The position numbers were made by a program, and so were the translations under genes. The notes under the pieces were generated by a model. It had not been told where the DNA came from, searched no databases, and worked only from the letters and a program-made list of their open reading frames with translations. 64,000 nt of DNA from Ceratorhiza oryzae-sativae (lineage: Eukaryota; Basidiomycota; Agaricomycetes; Cantharellales; Ceratobasidiaceae): positions 496,001 through 560,000 of the forward strand of contig JARWMV010000234.1 in assembly GCA_030998015.1 (NCBI GenBank), written 5' to 3'. Positions 11,904-24,822 of the stretch are shown one piece after another. Each line of letters begins with the position of its first letter. Positions within the stretch are counted from its first letter, which is position 1.

Positions 11904-14079
11904 ATGCCCGGTATATCTTTAATTAGCAAACTCAAGTCGAAGGTTAAGCACCAAGGCGAAGTCGCAGTCTGTAAAATCAAGGTTGACGCGGCCGAGGCCA
12001 TGGGTGTACCTGTCCACGACACTGCGCCCCTCGCCTCGCTCAAGGCCGAGGCCAGTGAGCTCTTCAAGAGTGGTGACGCAAAGGGTGCCCAGAGGGTCTA
12101 CTCCCGAGCCCTCGCTCATTCAGATTTGAAACCTCATGAAAAGGCTGTTTTGTACTCTAACAGAGCCGCAGCGTATATGAAGTTGCGGAGGTACACAAGT
12201 CGCTCGCTCAACCGTCAAACTACTTACCTTGTCGATAGATTCGAAGACGCGATTTCCGATGCTAAAAAGAGCGTCGAGGCAGATCCAAATTACGCTCGGG
12301 GGTATGAGCGTCTCGCCGTTGCGCAGTTGGTAAGCGCACTTGTCACCCCTGCTAACGACCTGCTTACACCTATACAGGGGCTGCATCGTTTTACAGACGC
12401 CTATGAGTCCTATGGAAAAGCCATCACCATTCTGGACGCCATCGCCGACCCAACTTCTGCTGATATCGCCCGGAAAGTCAAGATCGAGCAAGCCCTCGCT
12501 GAAGCACAACGCAAAGAGGCCGGCCCAGATGTGCTGCTTATTCGAAACGCGACTGGAAATATGCCTTGGGACAAAGCCGCAGGTGAGTTCCTTGCTCGCC
12601 TTACTGACCGTTCTGAAACATGTTATAGCCATGCGACCAAGCATGGACGCCTCTTCCGATGGGACGTGCACCAGTGTAAGTGGTTCGTTTTGTCGTTGAA
12701 TCAGCTAACTCGGTCCTAGGCTTGGGTTATCCTGGAGGCTCATGAGGTAAGCTTGCACAGGAATTCGGGAAATCATGTTAACGAATCTTCAACTCAAGGC
12801 GTTCAAGAAAGGGTGCGAGGCGCTTTGGGAACTCCAAAAAAACGAAACTGCGGATGGCATCGCAATCTATGGTCGGCTGGGCGTAAGTTTTGTCATCAAT
12901 CAACGAATTGGCACGCATATAACCATTTTATTTCTTGCAGGCCGTTGCCGACATTTCCGATGGTCTTCTCCGCGACGAACGCGCATTCCATATGACGACC
13001 CCCGACTGGAAGGATAGATACGGATACCAAGGTACGTGCATCCTTTCGTCCTGTTTCAGTAAGCTGGAAGGCCCCTTAGCACAATACGAGGCTATGGAGT
13101 ACAATGCCTGGATCAACCAGGGTGATGAAGCCATTATCATGCGTGAGATCCGGGAGCGTGTTGCCATCCGCGGCTGGAACGACGTTCGGCCCGCTCTTGA
13201 CCTGACTGTTCGCGCATGGATTATGCACGCATTCCTGCTCCGTTCCATCCCAGACTACACTACGGCCGTCCAGCTCCTGCAGAAGGTCCAAAGGTTCTTG
13301 ACTTGGGGCGATCATCAATGGCCGACCGTGCCAACCTCGGAGCGTGGGCCAATTTTCGAGCCTACTTTCAGACGGAGTGTCAAGCGGTTGTACCTCCATA
13401 CATTGTACCAGGTAAAATTCGCCGCCGATTCATGATCTTGCGTCTAACTTCCCTCAGGCTGTGATCAACAACCCCGGTCCGAACTCACCCTTTTCGCTGG
13501 CCGAGCTCAAAAATACCTCGGCCGCCATTCTTGAGGATGTAGAGCAAAACCCCCCCAAAGACGAAGACAAGCACACCCCAGGAACTATCGCTGCCTTTTG
13601 GCTCTATCCGACAGCCGAGGCGCTGGTTGTCGACGGCTTTTATCATATGCAACTTGCGATCACGACCATTCCTGTTAACCCGGTGACGCAAAAGGAGAAC
13701 TTTAGGCTCGCGTATGAAAAGTATTTGGCTGGTGCCGAGCGATTCCCCAAGGACGACGAGGTGAGCGCTTTTCTTTGTAATATATGCACAACAGCTCACG
13801 TTTGCTCGATAGAACCACGCATACTACCTCAAGAGTGCCCTCGAATGCCTCATGGAGAGCGGTGCTACTCTGCGGGAGACGCTTCCTCTGATGGAGCGTG
13901 TGCGCAAGGCTACACCCCTTATGAAGAATATCTGGGAAGTTTCAAGCATGTCTCTGTGCGGACGCGATGCCGCGCTCCAAGCCGTAATCTCGTTCGAGGA
14001 AGGGGTGCAAAAGGACCTCAAGGATGGAACAATCACGCTCGACGATATAGTCAAGATCCCTCATACTGAAACCCTTTAA
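11904..14079 (+). CDS. TPR-repeat protein of unknown function
   Basis: Start MPGISLISKLKSKVKHQGEV. Residues of about 40-150 form tetratricopeptide repeats (LKAEASELFKSGDAKGAQRV, AVLYSNRAAAYMKL, FEDAISDAKKSVEADPNYAR, FTDAYESYGKAITILD), as in Hsp70/Hsp90 co-chaperones. The remainder (MPWDKAAAMRPSMD, WVILEAHE, RLGAVADISDGLLRDERAFH, RGWNDVRPALDLTVRAW, TIAAFWLYPTAEALVVDGFY) is helical and matches no named domain that I recognise. It ends DDIVKIPHTETL. At least seven short introns give one continuous frame. It is probably a basidiomycete TPR protein. A chaperone role is only a guess from the repeats. Confidence 0.85.
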
Positions 14080-14243
14080 ACTGAAGCAATAAAGTCCATG
14101 TCAATTCTGCTTGTATATGAGACATCCATGTAACTGTATTATCTACATTACACCGTTCACCTCGCTTTTACAAACTCGAAGATCGATTTCAGCCACAAAT
14201 TGTCCCCAATTAGATCGGTCATACAAGGAAAAGATTAGCGCGT

Positions 14244-17200
14244 TCACTTCGTCTCGCCCGACTTGCGTGGCGAGTTACCCTTTGTCTCGTCAGCTGCCGT
14301 GCGAGACGGTGTCGTTCGTATACCCATCGGGGATGAGGTTGGCGTCGTAAACTCGGTTGTCGCAGGTGAATCTGTTTCGGAGTGTTCCATCGTCGGTCTC
14401 AGTGGCGTCACAGGGGCATCACCTGGCCGGCTGGGCATCGCCACTTTGACTGGTGTGGTCGCAACTGAGGGGGGCGTCTTGAGAGGCGTACTCGGAGTGG
14501 GGGATTCCCCCTCGGCTAGGTTTCGAATAGGGCTCGGCGGCGTCTTGGGGAAAGTCATCGCTGGTAACGGTGACGGCAGCCTTACGTCCAATGACGGAGC
14601 CCTAGTAGCCAGCCTTCGTGGTGGCAACGCTGGCGCCTCACTCGGCGTCTCGCTCACACTACCCGACCGGGGTGGAAGTGGTGGAGCTGCGACATCCGTC
14701 TCGATACCCGAAGGGTTGAGCGCTGCGGCACGAGATGCCGGGTGGATCGACTTACCCGGCCTTGGGGGTAGGCGTGGGGCAAAGTCAATATCGGGAAGTC
14801 GAGGCGAGAAGTTTGTATCACCAGTGACGGTGGGAAGTTGGACCAGTGTATGAGACGAGCCGTATTCGATTTTCATTGGCGTTTCGCCGGCCGGTTCGGG
14901 TGGCAGGGGTGCATCTCGAACAGGATTATTCTCGTTTTCCTTTTCCAATTCGTGGCCATCCCGAGTTGCTGTCTCGTGAGCCTCCGACAATGAGGGTTTG
15001 GCTGAGTGTTCCGACGTCGATCCGCCCTTTTCGGGAACCAAACTGACGTTCGAAGTAGATGCGAGAGACCTGGGGAGCTCTTCTGTGACCGGGTCTTTAT
15101 CCGTGCCATAGTCCAGTTTGACCGTAGTTGCGCTGCTCTGCCTTTCGATGCTTGCAGCGTTGAAAAACGTACTCGATGCAGGAGAGCTTCCCTCGGTCTC
15201 ACGTTCGCCAAATACCAACGGCGCTAAGTGCGGCGGTTGAGTGGCTAGATATAGGTGGAACGGCCAAGACTTACCATAATTGATCATATCCTCCATTACC
15301 GTATCTTTCATCGTCCCCAGGCTCAGCAGATCGTTGCTGCCCCGAGGAACTTCATCTTCGCCAAACACTACCGAGCCAAACACGATTGCGAGATTACGTG
15401 GGTCCATCCTACGGATTGTGCATTTAGTTTATGTTGCCGTCATCCGCCAGAAAACCCACTTGTTCTTAGGCGCTCTTGCTGCAACACGCGCCAGGTGCTC
15501 TACAAGCACCCGTATAGTAGCCTGATGGACTCCTGGGAGCCTTCGTATCCTCCCACGAAGTACAATAAACCCATTCTTGACGTGCTCAGCTGAAAATCCG
15601 TTAGGTAGGAAACAAACTAGGGGTTGAAAGGTCCTTACTGCGGTCAGAGGAATGTTGAATTCTTCTCGGCCAGCGGAAATCGGAACAGCGGCTCGGGCAA
15701 TTCCCGCAGATAACGCTAAGTTGAAGTTTGAATCTCAATCACTCGCACGATCGGCGCACTTTTCAACACGCACCTTGAGCATCGATCCGATGCAATACAC
15801 GTCCGTCGTTTTGTCAAATTCAAACTGCGTCTCGTCCTTTTCGACACGGTGAATAAGCTACAATATATTTCAGTTGGGTGCACGCAAAGAAATAGTAGGC
15901 AACTCACGTCCTGCACAACCGCCTGCCGCCCAGAGATCTAGGTTCCACCAAAACGTAAGCAACCAAGTAAAATACCATGCTTCTATCTTACGCGGTATAT
16001 CCCTCCGAGTCCAGACCTTCAAAGTCCCCGATTGAGTTGTTTCATCCACACGAGGCCACCCCAACTTACCTCGCTCATCGATAGCTCGTACAGCCTTGGC
16101 AACCAATCCGGGGACACCACCTTCCTCCAGGTTCCGTGCAGCTGCATAATCCAACAAGGAGAACCCAAAGATCAGTCTGAGGAATCTCCGTATGTGTAGT
16201 TGTGGTAGAGTGTTCGCTTCGGTAAAAGACGAGATATGTGTTCCGGAATTAGTTGATGAGCAGCGTTGATCTCGCGCTCTGGATTGATCTGAGCAATGAT
16301 GGATTGAGATTGATGAGCTAGTTGAGCATTGGTTGTACTTGTTGCTCTGGATTCTAGTATTAGCTTGGCAGAAATGACCAGGATGAAAATACTCACAAAA
16401 GAGTGTCTGTGTATCGATTGAGTGCCTTGGCAAGTTCGCTCGAAAGGTCTATCATGAATGTTTCCAAGCTCTGCCAAAATGATTAGCCCTAGCCGATGTA
16501 TTGTGATAAAACCCACTGTAAACCCGGCGCGTATCACATTACCTCTCCATCTCCGCAGAGTTTCAAGCTTGTACACGGCTCGTCGATACTCCTTGTCTGT
16601 TGTGCAAACAAGCCAAACTTAGTAGCTATGGTAGCGGACCGCCGTATCATAGGCGGCACACGACACCAAGCAGCAGTTAGGGGAGCAACAAGTAAAAAGG
16701 TGCACGCACCAGCCTCTTCGGCCTCACGTTTCGCCCGTACGGTTCGGAGTGCGGTGTTTCCTCGCTCGGACCCTTCTCGTAGGGATCCACCTTTACTGTC
16801 CAGGAACGATTTCAGTTGATTGAGCCCTTTCTTGCCTGCAAATGACGTTAGTAATTCCAAGGGGCAGTTGTCTCATACCACGCACCGTGTTGTGCGAGAT
16901 CCTGGACGGCTCCGCGTGTGCCCATGACTGATCCCGAGACTAGTGGCGGAGAACGTGCTCGAGACGGATCCTCTCCACGAGACGTGGTTGCAATGAGACC
17001 AGTTGCGCTTGCATTAGGGTTGGATGTGGGCGGACTGGGGCTGCTTTTGCCACCAGGGCCTGGGTTGGCCGAGTGGTTAACCTCGGTGGACGGGTGGGTG
17101 AACGAAGGCGGGGGCAAGAACGCTTCCTGGCTCGGAGAGAATAGCGGAGTCGGCGTAGCACTCGTCGGAAACGGGGGCTGGCTAGGCGGCATGGGGATGG

Positions 17201-17911
17201 TGGGCGCGATACGGGAGTCCTCAGCCTCTTGACACTTGCGCTTGTATAGCTTTTGAGCCCTAGGGAGCTGGTTCTCTGCGCATTCGTTGTAGACGGAGCT
17301 GGACTCTTTCATGTCTTCGTAGATACGCTGGCGGGTGCGCTCTTGAGTGTCCTGCGTGCGATGTTAGCGGTGGGGCCAAAACGGGAAAGAAGCACCTACT
17401 CGAAGGTCGCGTAGGGGCCGGACGACGTCCGCGTTGATCGCTGAGCAATAGGCAGTCCTCGACTGGATCTCTGTGCCAACGTTAGAAGGGTCGACGGCGA
17501 GCGGGAGAAACGCACCCCTGTCGAGGCTGTCGCGGACCTCGCGCCACACACCACGTGCTTGCGAGTATTCCATGCCGACATCGAGCGAGACGTCGAGCTG
17601 CTTTATGCGCTTGTAGAGCGTCTTGAGCTCTTCGATGCTGAAAAGGCGGTCAGCGTCGTCGAGGCCGTGGGGCATTTGCTTACTATGTGCCCTCTATGCG
17701 CACCCTGGGCGGCCGGTGAGCAGGTGGAAAGCAGCAGCAGACGAGCAGAGACGCACCGCTCCATGAAGAAGTAGAGATAGCCGTTCTTGAGCACATTCAG
17801 GTGGCGGTCGAAATGGGGAATCGGGCCTGCTCAAGTGAGTATAATATACTTTGCAAACAATATGGGCTTACCGCTGCGCGCATCGAGCTGGTCAATGCTG
17901 GGGCGCGACAT
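14244..17911 (-). CDS. F-BAR + RhoGAP protein (Rgd1/Rga8-like)
   Basis: Binds curved membrane through its F-BAR domain and switches off Rho-family GTPases. Start MSRPSIDQLDARSG. FCH/F-BAR segments follow (GPIPHFDRHLNVLKNGYLY, IEELKTLYKRIKQLDVSLD, ERTRQRIYEDMKESSSVYN, PRAQKLYKRKCQEAE). A proline/serine-rich linker and a second coiled-coil segment precede the RhoGAP domain: IFGFSLLDYAAARNLEEGG, arginine finger IYRISGRQAVVQD, and MDPRNLAIVFGSVVFG. The tail is long, disordered and rich in PPLPPR-like SH3 ligands, ending KGNSPRKSGETK. It belongs with wall-integrity genes by function (Rho1 activates glucan synthase) but lies 11 kb from FKS, so linkage may be chance. Confidence 0.87.
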
Positions 17912-18021
17912 ATGGGCGTATCAGAGAGAGGGTTGAGCGCGCGAGCCTATCTTGTCAGGGTCTGCTCCACATCACGTGCGCTGACTAATCTCGGCGCCTG
18001 TCCCACCCACCAACGCCCCCC

Positions 18022-19808
18022 ATGTCCAGCACACGGCCCTCGGTGGGCCAAATCGAAACCGGACAGACAGCCATGCCCGACTACCACCAGAGCCCCAGCA
18101 GCTCGGTGTCGAGCGCATCTGGTGAGCTCCCATTTCCCCCACCATCCCGACAGCTAATTTCGCGCAGGCTCCGATGTCGTCTTCTCCCAGGTAGGCACCG
18201 TCTGCAACCTCCCCCACGCAGTTTCTGACATCATTGACCCCTATTCGCCCCCGTTTCTGTCCCCCTTTGCTCGCCCTCGCGCACAACCCTTGCCTATTCC
18301 AATGTGTGACGTTGCCACCCCCAGCCGGCACTCGCCGCCAACCGCGACAACGACCTCGTCATCGACCTCGACACCGACGACGAATACTCAAACGGCATCT
18401 TTGCCTGGCCTTCGGTCGAGTCCCCCGCCGCCCATCACACTTCTCTGCGCCCCAGCTACCGTGCGCTGCTGCTCACCAGCTCCGGCGATGTACCCTCCTC
18501 CCGCAGCCCCCGCTCCTCGGGTGCGCTAGCCATGTCCATGTCGGCCGCAGCCAGCGAACGCCGAAGACATGCGATCGCCATTGCTCTCAGCCGTGAAGCC
18601 GAACAGGCTGCAGACCGAAGCACGTCCCTTGCCCGACGCATTGCTGCCCGCGATTTAGCACGCACAGGATCCTCGCCCTCGCCTCAACAAGACCAGTTCT
18701 TCCCCAGTACCCGCCTCTCCCGCACCATTGTCTCTGTCGCTGAGCCAGACCCACCCCCGGATCTGCGCCGCCTCGCAACGACACGTGAAGCCGAGCGCCA
18801 GCTCCAGCACCGTGATTGGCACCGTCTGGGTCTTCTCGATCCCCCAGCCGCAGCCGCTGGTCCTGACGGAGCAGGTATCTCCCCCGGCCGGATGAGGACG
18901 CCATTGGCTTATGCCAGAAGACGTTCAAGCGCCGCCACGATTCGCACCTTCCCTTCTGCCCCAGGCTATAATGAAGGCCAGGACGATGATATTGATGTCC
19001 TATCTATGGACTTGACACCAGGAGTGGTACGTACTCACAGGCGCCCATCGTGGCACCACCTCAATTGGTATTGATGTTGCGCCTGCCCTACACAGTTCCG
19101 CCGCCGCTCTGCCGCTCTTGATACCTTCGACCCGATCACGACTCGCAATTGGAGGGTGAGCGCGAACGGGACCATGACCCGTCTGCACCAATCCCCAGCC
19201 TATCATCAAGCCTCCGCTCCATCGACCGACGCTTGGCTCGGTTCAGGTCCTGGCCGAACAGAACACAAGAGTGGGAAGATGGTATGCACGGTTTCGACTT
19301 TCCATCGTCATCAATCACTCCCGCTTTACCTTCGATATTATTTCGCCTGTTACTCACCCACCCTCTAAATAGGCCGGGACGATCCCAACGGCGAAAACGT
19401 TTACAACGAACAGGGCCAACTAGCCACGCCCGCCGGCCGAAGTCGGTATTGGAACGCGCTTTCCAACGCCGCAACCGATGACCTGCTCGCGCTTGCTGGT
19501 AAGTATCCTCATTCCTTTGTAACACTGAGACCCCGGGAGGACAACGCTTTCTCACTCGTCCTCCCTCCCCTTCTGGTTTGCTAGTCGAGATGTTAGCTCT
19601 CCTAACCCGTATACAATCTTCTACAGCCGAGCGTTCGAGTAGACCTGCTCCTTCCCATCCCCCTGGTCTGGCGATCCCAGCAACCCCCGAACTGGCTCCG
19701 ATGCCATCAAAACCCATACCATCCCCCGATCCGCTGCCAAACCCACTAGGCACAATGTTACGTCCAACACCCAAGAAACAGTTCATTGCCGCATTCAGAG
19801 CCTCTTGA
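18022..19808 (+). CDS. Hypothetical protein, disordered, unknown function
   Basis: Coding signal is good but no domain is recognised. Start MSSTRPSVGQIETGQTAMPD. Segments joined by introns: SASGSDVVFSQ, ALAANRDNDLVIDLDTDDEY, SNGIFAWPSVESPAAHHTS, an arginine/alanine-rich helix (ERRRHAIAIALSREAEQAAD), IDVLSMDLTPGVV, RDDPNGENVYNEQGQLATP, RYWNALSNAATDDLLALA and a proline-rich end KKQFIAAFRAS. Near 19150 the frame passes from SAALDTFDPITTRNW to EGERERDHDPSAP without a usable intron. One extra G in GGAGGG would join them. An alternative is a longer intron ending at 19153. The exon model there is uncertain. Confidence 0.65.
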
Positions 19809-20150
19809 TAGGAAACCCACAGGGACTGGTCACAGTTTGATTGTTTAATATATGCGCATCATCCTTTGTCTGAGCCTCATCAATGTAGTATGCTTTCACG
19901 ATTTTGTCACCCTCGCTCCTATGCTTGTTAGATGTCTATTCTTCATCGGTTCTCTGAAGTCGTATCCAGTCGAGATCAGTGGCATACACAAATATACGTT
20001 TTTGGACAAGCGAAAATAGTCAAACTGGTTTGGCCAAACTGCTGACAAACAGTCTACAATTTGTGCACCCATAAAGAGCTGTCACGGCTAAGGAGCAGTG
20101 TGCTCTCTTGATTAACCGCGAAGCTCTCAATTTTCGTGTGCACGACAATC
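19809..20150. other. Intergenic, 3' UTR of hypothetical gene and promoter of oxygenase gene
   Basis: About 340 bp without a coding signal. Contains the tandemly oriented downstream promoter. Confidence 0.4.
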
Positions 20151-21604
20151 ATGGTGTGTAGGGTTCCAACCCCCCACCCCTCGTCACTTGAATGAATGAT
20201 TCATATTTCAGAGCTATACAATATCCCCCGAAGGAGCCGTCACAATCTCCTATAAAACCCTGACGTCTGCACCCGAAACCCTCGCGCCCGCCATCGAACT
20301 CGCTTTTGGATCCTCTCCTGATTGTCTGGGTATCCTGATCGTGACCGACCTCCCGTCGTCTTATCCAACTAAACGGGAGCGCCTCTTGCGTCTCGCTGCA
20401 GCGTTTGCAGCTCTCCCTGAAGATATTCGTGAAAAATACAGTGACGAGTCGAGCCGCTATAGCTTCGGATGGAGCTGGGGAAAAGAGATTATGAATGGGA
20501 AACCTGGTACGTAATAGCTTTACCCTATCTAATTATATGTAATTAAATAGTTTTATAGATACACTCAAAGGATCGTACTATGCCAATCCAGTCCATGATG
20601 ACCCAGGCGTAGACGATGCCGAGCGTATTGCTCATCCAGAATACTACAACAAGAACATCTGGCCATCCCCAGATGAGAGTGGAGTCGAAGGCTTTGAGGA
20701 CGCATTCAAGGATTTGGGGAGGTACGCTAGGCCCTATCCCAACTGATCTAGGTTAAACGTACCCCCAGATTTGTTTTTGGGATTGGATGTGAGGTTGCAA
20801 GAGCGTGCCAGTCGTTTGGTGAGTTTGATCGATTGGCTTGATTTAGATGGCCGTATCGAGGTTTCCGACAGTATCCCAATACCTCTCCGACCTCTCAGTC
20901 ACCCTGGAGGACCTCATACTCAAGGGCACACCACCAAAGCTCGTGCGTGCTTCTATCTGTGATCTCATCTACAGTGACTTTATTGCCGACACCCAGGCCT
21001 ACTCCACTACTTTCCTCCGACAGCCGATAACCCACTCCCAGCCGAGGACGAGCCCATCGATTCGTGGTGCGGTTTCCACCTCGACCACTCGGTTCTCACA
21101 GGTACGAACCGCATCACACGAGTCACGCATTCCGTCTCTGACAGATGATCACAACGCGCAGGGCTCTGCTCCGCAATCTACCTCCAACACGCACCCGGTT
21201 CTGACAAGCCGCAAATCGTATCACCCCCATCGGCCCAGTCCGGTTTGTACATTCGCACGCGCGGCGGTGATCTGGTCAAAGTATCCATTCCTCCCGATGC
21301 GCTAGCCTTCCAAACTGGCGAAGCGCTCGAACTCACGACCGCCGGCCGTCTAAGGGCGACGCCTCATTGCGTCCGCGTTGGCGCTGGTCCAGGGGCAGAA
21401 AGCGTTTCGAGAGAAACCTTTGCTGTGTAAGTGCCCTTGTCGCTATTGTTGACAATCCCTAGTGTTGCTAAGCGCAGTATGTGGGTTTGCAGGTTTATGC
21501 AACCGGACACGAAGCAGGTTCTCTCGGCAAACCAGACCTTCGGCGACTTTTCGCAACGCGTGTTTGCGGAGCATTATGACAGCTCGGCGTCCATCACTGC
21601 GTGA
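20151..21604 (+). CDS. 2-oxoglutarate/Fe(II) oxygenase (isopenicillin N synthase-like fold)
   Basis: The substrate is unknown. The first exon codes only Met. After the intron the protein reads SYTISPEGAVTISYKTLTS, LGILIVTDLP, LLRLAAAFAALPEDIREKYS and FGWSWGKEIMNGKPDT. Iron ligands are visible: HxD in WCGFHLDHSVLTG, and the distal His in RLRATPHCVRVG with the 2OG-binding Arg in VSRETFAVFMQPD. The end is FAEHYDSSASITA. The frame breaks once: QYLSDLSVTLEDLILKGTPP must continue into KARLLHYFPPTADNP, which needs one more A in the AAA at 20936-20938. It differs from plant and antibiotic-pathway enzymes enough that no reaction can be assigned. Confidence 0.85.
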
Positions 21605-22185
21605 CCGGTCATCCCAAGAAGCGAATAGTAATAAAATTATATTGCATGATGCTATGTACTTGGGATACTATGCAAACCACAGAATTGTCATACGCACCTC
21701 GCTCGTTGTGTTGTAAGCGCACCCGCCAGATGTCACTTTGAAGCCTCCGTGTCAACCAGCTCAAAGTGTACTCGAGGGCGATCAATTTCGCTAGCATTTT
21801 GTGTTCTTGATATTGGACAGGCACGCTTCGCTGCTCTGAAGCATTTTGCATAACACAAACTTATTACAAGAATCGATAGCGGAAATCCGGTTCAAGGTCC
21901 GTCGTTTTCTTGCCGGTTCAGCAAGACCTTGGTTTTGAGAACATACTGAAAACAGATAGGCACAATTCGTAAATAGCGAGCAAAACGGGACACTGTACAC
22001 ATATAGGACGCAAGAGTAGACACAGAGAAAAGCATATCATTTGTTTGGGCTTAAGCTCGGCAAAGACTTGTCGGATCGCTTAGACCAGAGCCCGCCGAGT
22101 AGACGAACAGTACCAGGCGCTCGAGCCAGGAGTAATCAAGACATTGACTAGCCACTGAGAAGAGCTAATGTGCAGTCTAACTGTG
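21605..22185. other. Convergent intergenic region
   Basis: About 580 bp between the 3' ends of the oxygenase and SR-type genes. AT-rich, no coding or RNA signal seen. Expected to hold both 3' UTRs. Confidence 0.45.
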
Positions 22186-23844
22186 TTAGTACCCAGAAGT
22201 TTCGCGTCGCGAACCAGGTGGAGGACCAGAACGGCTGGAACCGCCAGGGATCGATTGCCCAGGATAGCTTGAAGCATAGCCACCATAACCAGAGGAATAA
22301 CGTTGGTCAGGATAGCGATGTCCAGGAGATGTTGAGCGGCGCCTGCAAAACAACAATTAGCGCCCACATCAGAACCCCAGAATAGCCATACCTATAAGAG
22401 GGATGCGAAGAACGGTAATCGGAAGGAGGAGGAGGGTAGTCACGAGCGCTGCAGGGCAACGGTGAATGGAGAACCACAACTGGCACGATGACAAGCGCCT
22501 ACCTGACTCGGTCATAATCATCTCGCCTAACGGGAGGAGCGGACGGGGGGTATGCAGGGTATGGAGGGCGGCCACGCTCGGGAACGTTTCCATACGACCT
22601 AGGAGGATAGGGAGCTTCCCGTGGAGGAGGTACGTTATCATAGTGTGCATAATAAGGTGCACGGTCGTCGCGATATGGTGCAGGCGCCATCCTCCTATAC
22701 TCTTCGTCCCTCGCACCACGGGGAGGCTGCGAGGCGTAAGGATCACGAGCCTCCCGAGCCGTTGAAGATGGACCGCGATAATCACGCGGTGGAGGCGCCG
22801 GGGCCGGGGGATAGTAATCAAGATATCTATCACGACTCGCCGCGTATCGAGCGTATTCGTCACGATAGCCGGGATGCTCCCGAGGGTAAGGGGAGGATGG
22901 TGGCCGCTACTATATTCTTTGCGATCTTGGTAGCGGTTGTCGTCATACTTGCTTCGGTAGCTATCGCAGACCAGTTAACACTATGCCCGTAACAAGTGAA
23001 CACTAACTTACCCAGGCAAGGGGAGGTTAGGGCACTCCCTGCGCAAAATAATTAAAACCTGGCGCTCCTTCAAGTGGCAAAAAACCCACCTTGCCCAGTG
23101 CCCATGATTCCCGCACTTGAAACAGGCCCCAGGCTCTCCAACATATTTGGCCGTTCGCCCACCACCATGCGATAGCTCCACTCGAATTTTGTTCCCCATA
23201 AAATAGCCCTCGTGGTATTTTGCTACACTCTCTTCGGCGGCGTCTCGAGAGTCAAATTCCTAGTAATACGTATGCCCTCACGAGTCAAATCCTGGTCGGT
23301 AACTTGACTTACCACAAAACCATAACCAAGCCTGTGCAGGGTAAAAAAAAAGTTGTCAGCTTTTGACCACTGGAGCAAAGCGTCTAAACGTACTTGAGCT
23401 CAATCGAAACGATCTGACCGATCTTTCCAAAGCAGGCTTGGAGATCTTCTCGACGAGTTTGCTCAGGCAAGCCCCCGATGTATACCTTGTTGGGCTGAAG
23501 CGGGAAAGACAGGGAAGCCGCAGCCAGCAAAGAAGACAACACGAGTGAGTTTACCAGTTGAAGAACGCCCAGCTAGCCAAAGAGCAAAGACAACACAGAC
23601 TGACAAGCACCTTTATTTGTTTCTCTCCTCGCTGAGAACTATCGCCGTTGACGCTGTGGTCGGAGGGCGGGACTTGGGGATTGTCGTCAGAATGTTGATG
23701 GGCGCCAGAGTCACCATTGAGATTGCCGTTGCTCGGAACAGGTTCGCTGGACATTGTGGGAGGAGTCTTGTCTCTCTCGTTTTCGATCTGACCGTTATGA
23801 GGAGGCGAAGACACAGCGGTAGTGGGTGGTGGGGACGAAGACAT
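22186..23844 (-). CDS. SR-type RNA-binding protein with RRM and CCHC zinc knuckle, frame broken once
   Basis: Likely a splicing or mRNA-export factor. A disordered start (MSSSPPPTTAVSSPPHNGQ) is followed by an RRM: NKVYIGGLP, a segment through LGYGFV (RNP1 region), EFDSRDAAEESVAKYHEGYF and NKIRVELSHGG. Then comes a CCHC knuckle, CFKCGNHGHWARECP, and a Tyr/Arg/Pro-rich tail (DDNRYQDRKEYSSGHHPP, RDRYLDYYPPAP, GYGGYASSYPGQS) ending SRRETSGY. RRM plus one knuckle recalls SRSF7 and its relatives. In the tail, PGYRSKYDDNRYQDRKEY and YPREHPGYRDEYARY are in different frames. One extra base in the four-base run at 22890-22893 (CCCC on the sense strand) unites them. Confidence 0.82.
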
Positions 23845-24822
23845 TTGGCGCTCGGTGATGGTCGCTTTCTCAGCAGAACGATGAAGGAATCGCCACACGA
23901 GAACAAATCAAAACAAAGCGTCAACAGGGCTAGCGAGTTGAGATGACGTTGCTTTAGCCCCCTCTAAATTCAGAGACTATCGCGCTCCTGATAACAAAAC
24001 CCGCGATGTCTACCGCTCAAAATTATATTCAAAAAAATTCATATAAACGAAAAGTTTGACTAATCTTCCCCTGTCCGGAAGGTGGAACCAATTGGGCGAA
24101 ATGAAAATTATTCAAAGTCTACAGTGGCCAAAAGCGGGTTGGATAAAACACAAAGAGCACATTTGAAAAGGTAGGCTTGAATGCGAATGCAAGCCCTTTG
24201 TAGAAAACATAGACACTTTGTCGCTATGCATGGTGGTACACCCTTGTTCCCCATGTTCATAAACTTTATGTATCACACAACCTCATCTGCTCTTGTCTTC
24301 CCTTTCAACAATGGACGCATTTTGACGTGTGCGAAATACGCGCCCGTCTCTACTCTAAACTGCCGTTTTCAACCATTCCGGGACACCTATACTGACGAAT
24401 GTGACTCAACAAATGTCAAAATTCAACCGCTTGAAATTCACAAGTATGCAACAGAGGAGCGTCCAGTCTTACAGGAACACGTTGATCGTAAACCTTTCAT
24501 TGGGCTGTGGCTTCAAACATGCCCCATATGGATGTTTTTGACTTTGATGACAGCGATCCCCAACGCAATAGCACGACAGGGTTTGCCCAGCATTCCTATG
24601 TGCCCAATGACAGTCGACCACAAAGAAGAACGCGGGAGATATGTCTATAGCATTTGAAAACTCGAATTCTCTTGGATTCAAGGCACAGATTCTTGACAAA
24701 CGACTGCTATGGAAATGGGCAAGAACGGTATGGTATCCATTATTACTCGAACAAGTCCAAACGAGTCCTGCGCAGGTCGTACCACAGCGCAAAAGCTAGT
24801 CCAAAGTGAGATCCTAAACGAT
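23845..24822. other. Gene-poor stretch between SR-type and CENP-B-type genes
   Basis: About 1 kb. The SR-gene promoter lies at the left end. On the + strand a 42-codon frame (24519-24647, MPHMDVFDFDDSDPQ...) has acidic, protein-like composition but no partner exons or family match, so I do not call it. Confidence 0.4.

Noticed and set aside
24519..24647. 42-codon plus-strand frame MPHMDVFDFDDSDPQ...
   Set aside because: Protein-like composition but isolated, no splice partners, no family, no conserved motif. Not enough for a gene call.
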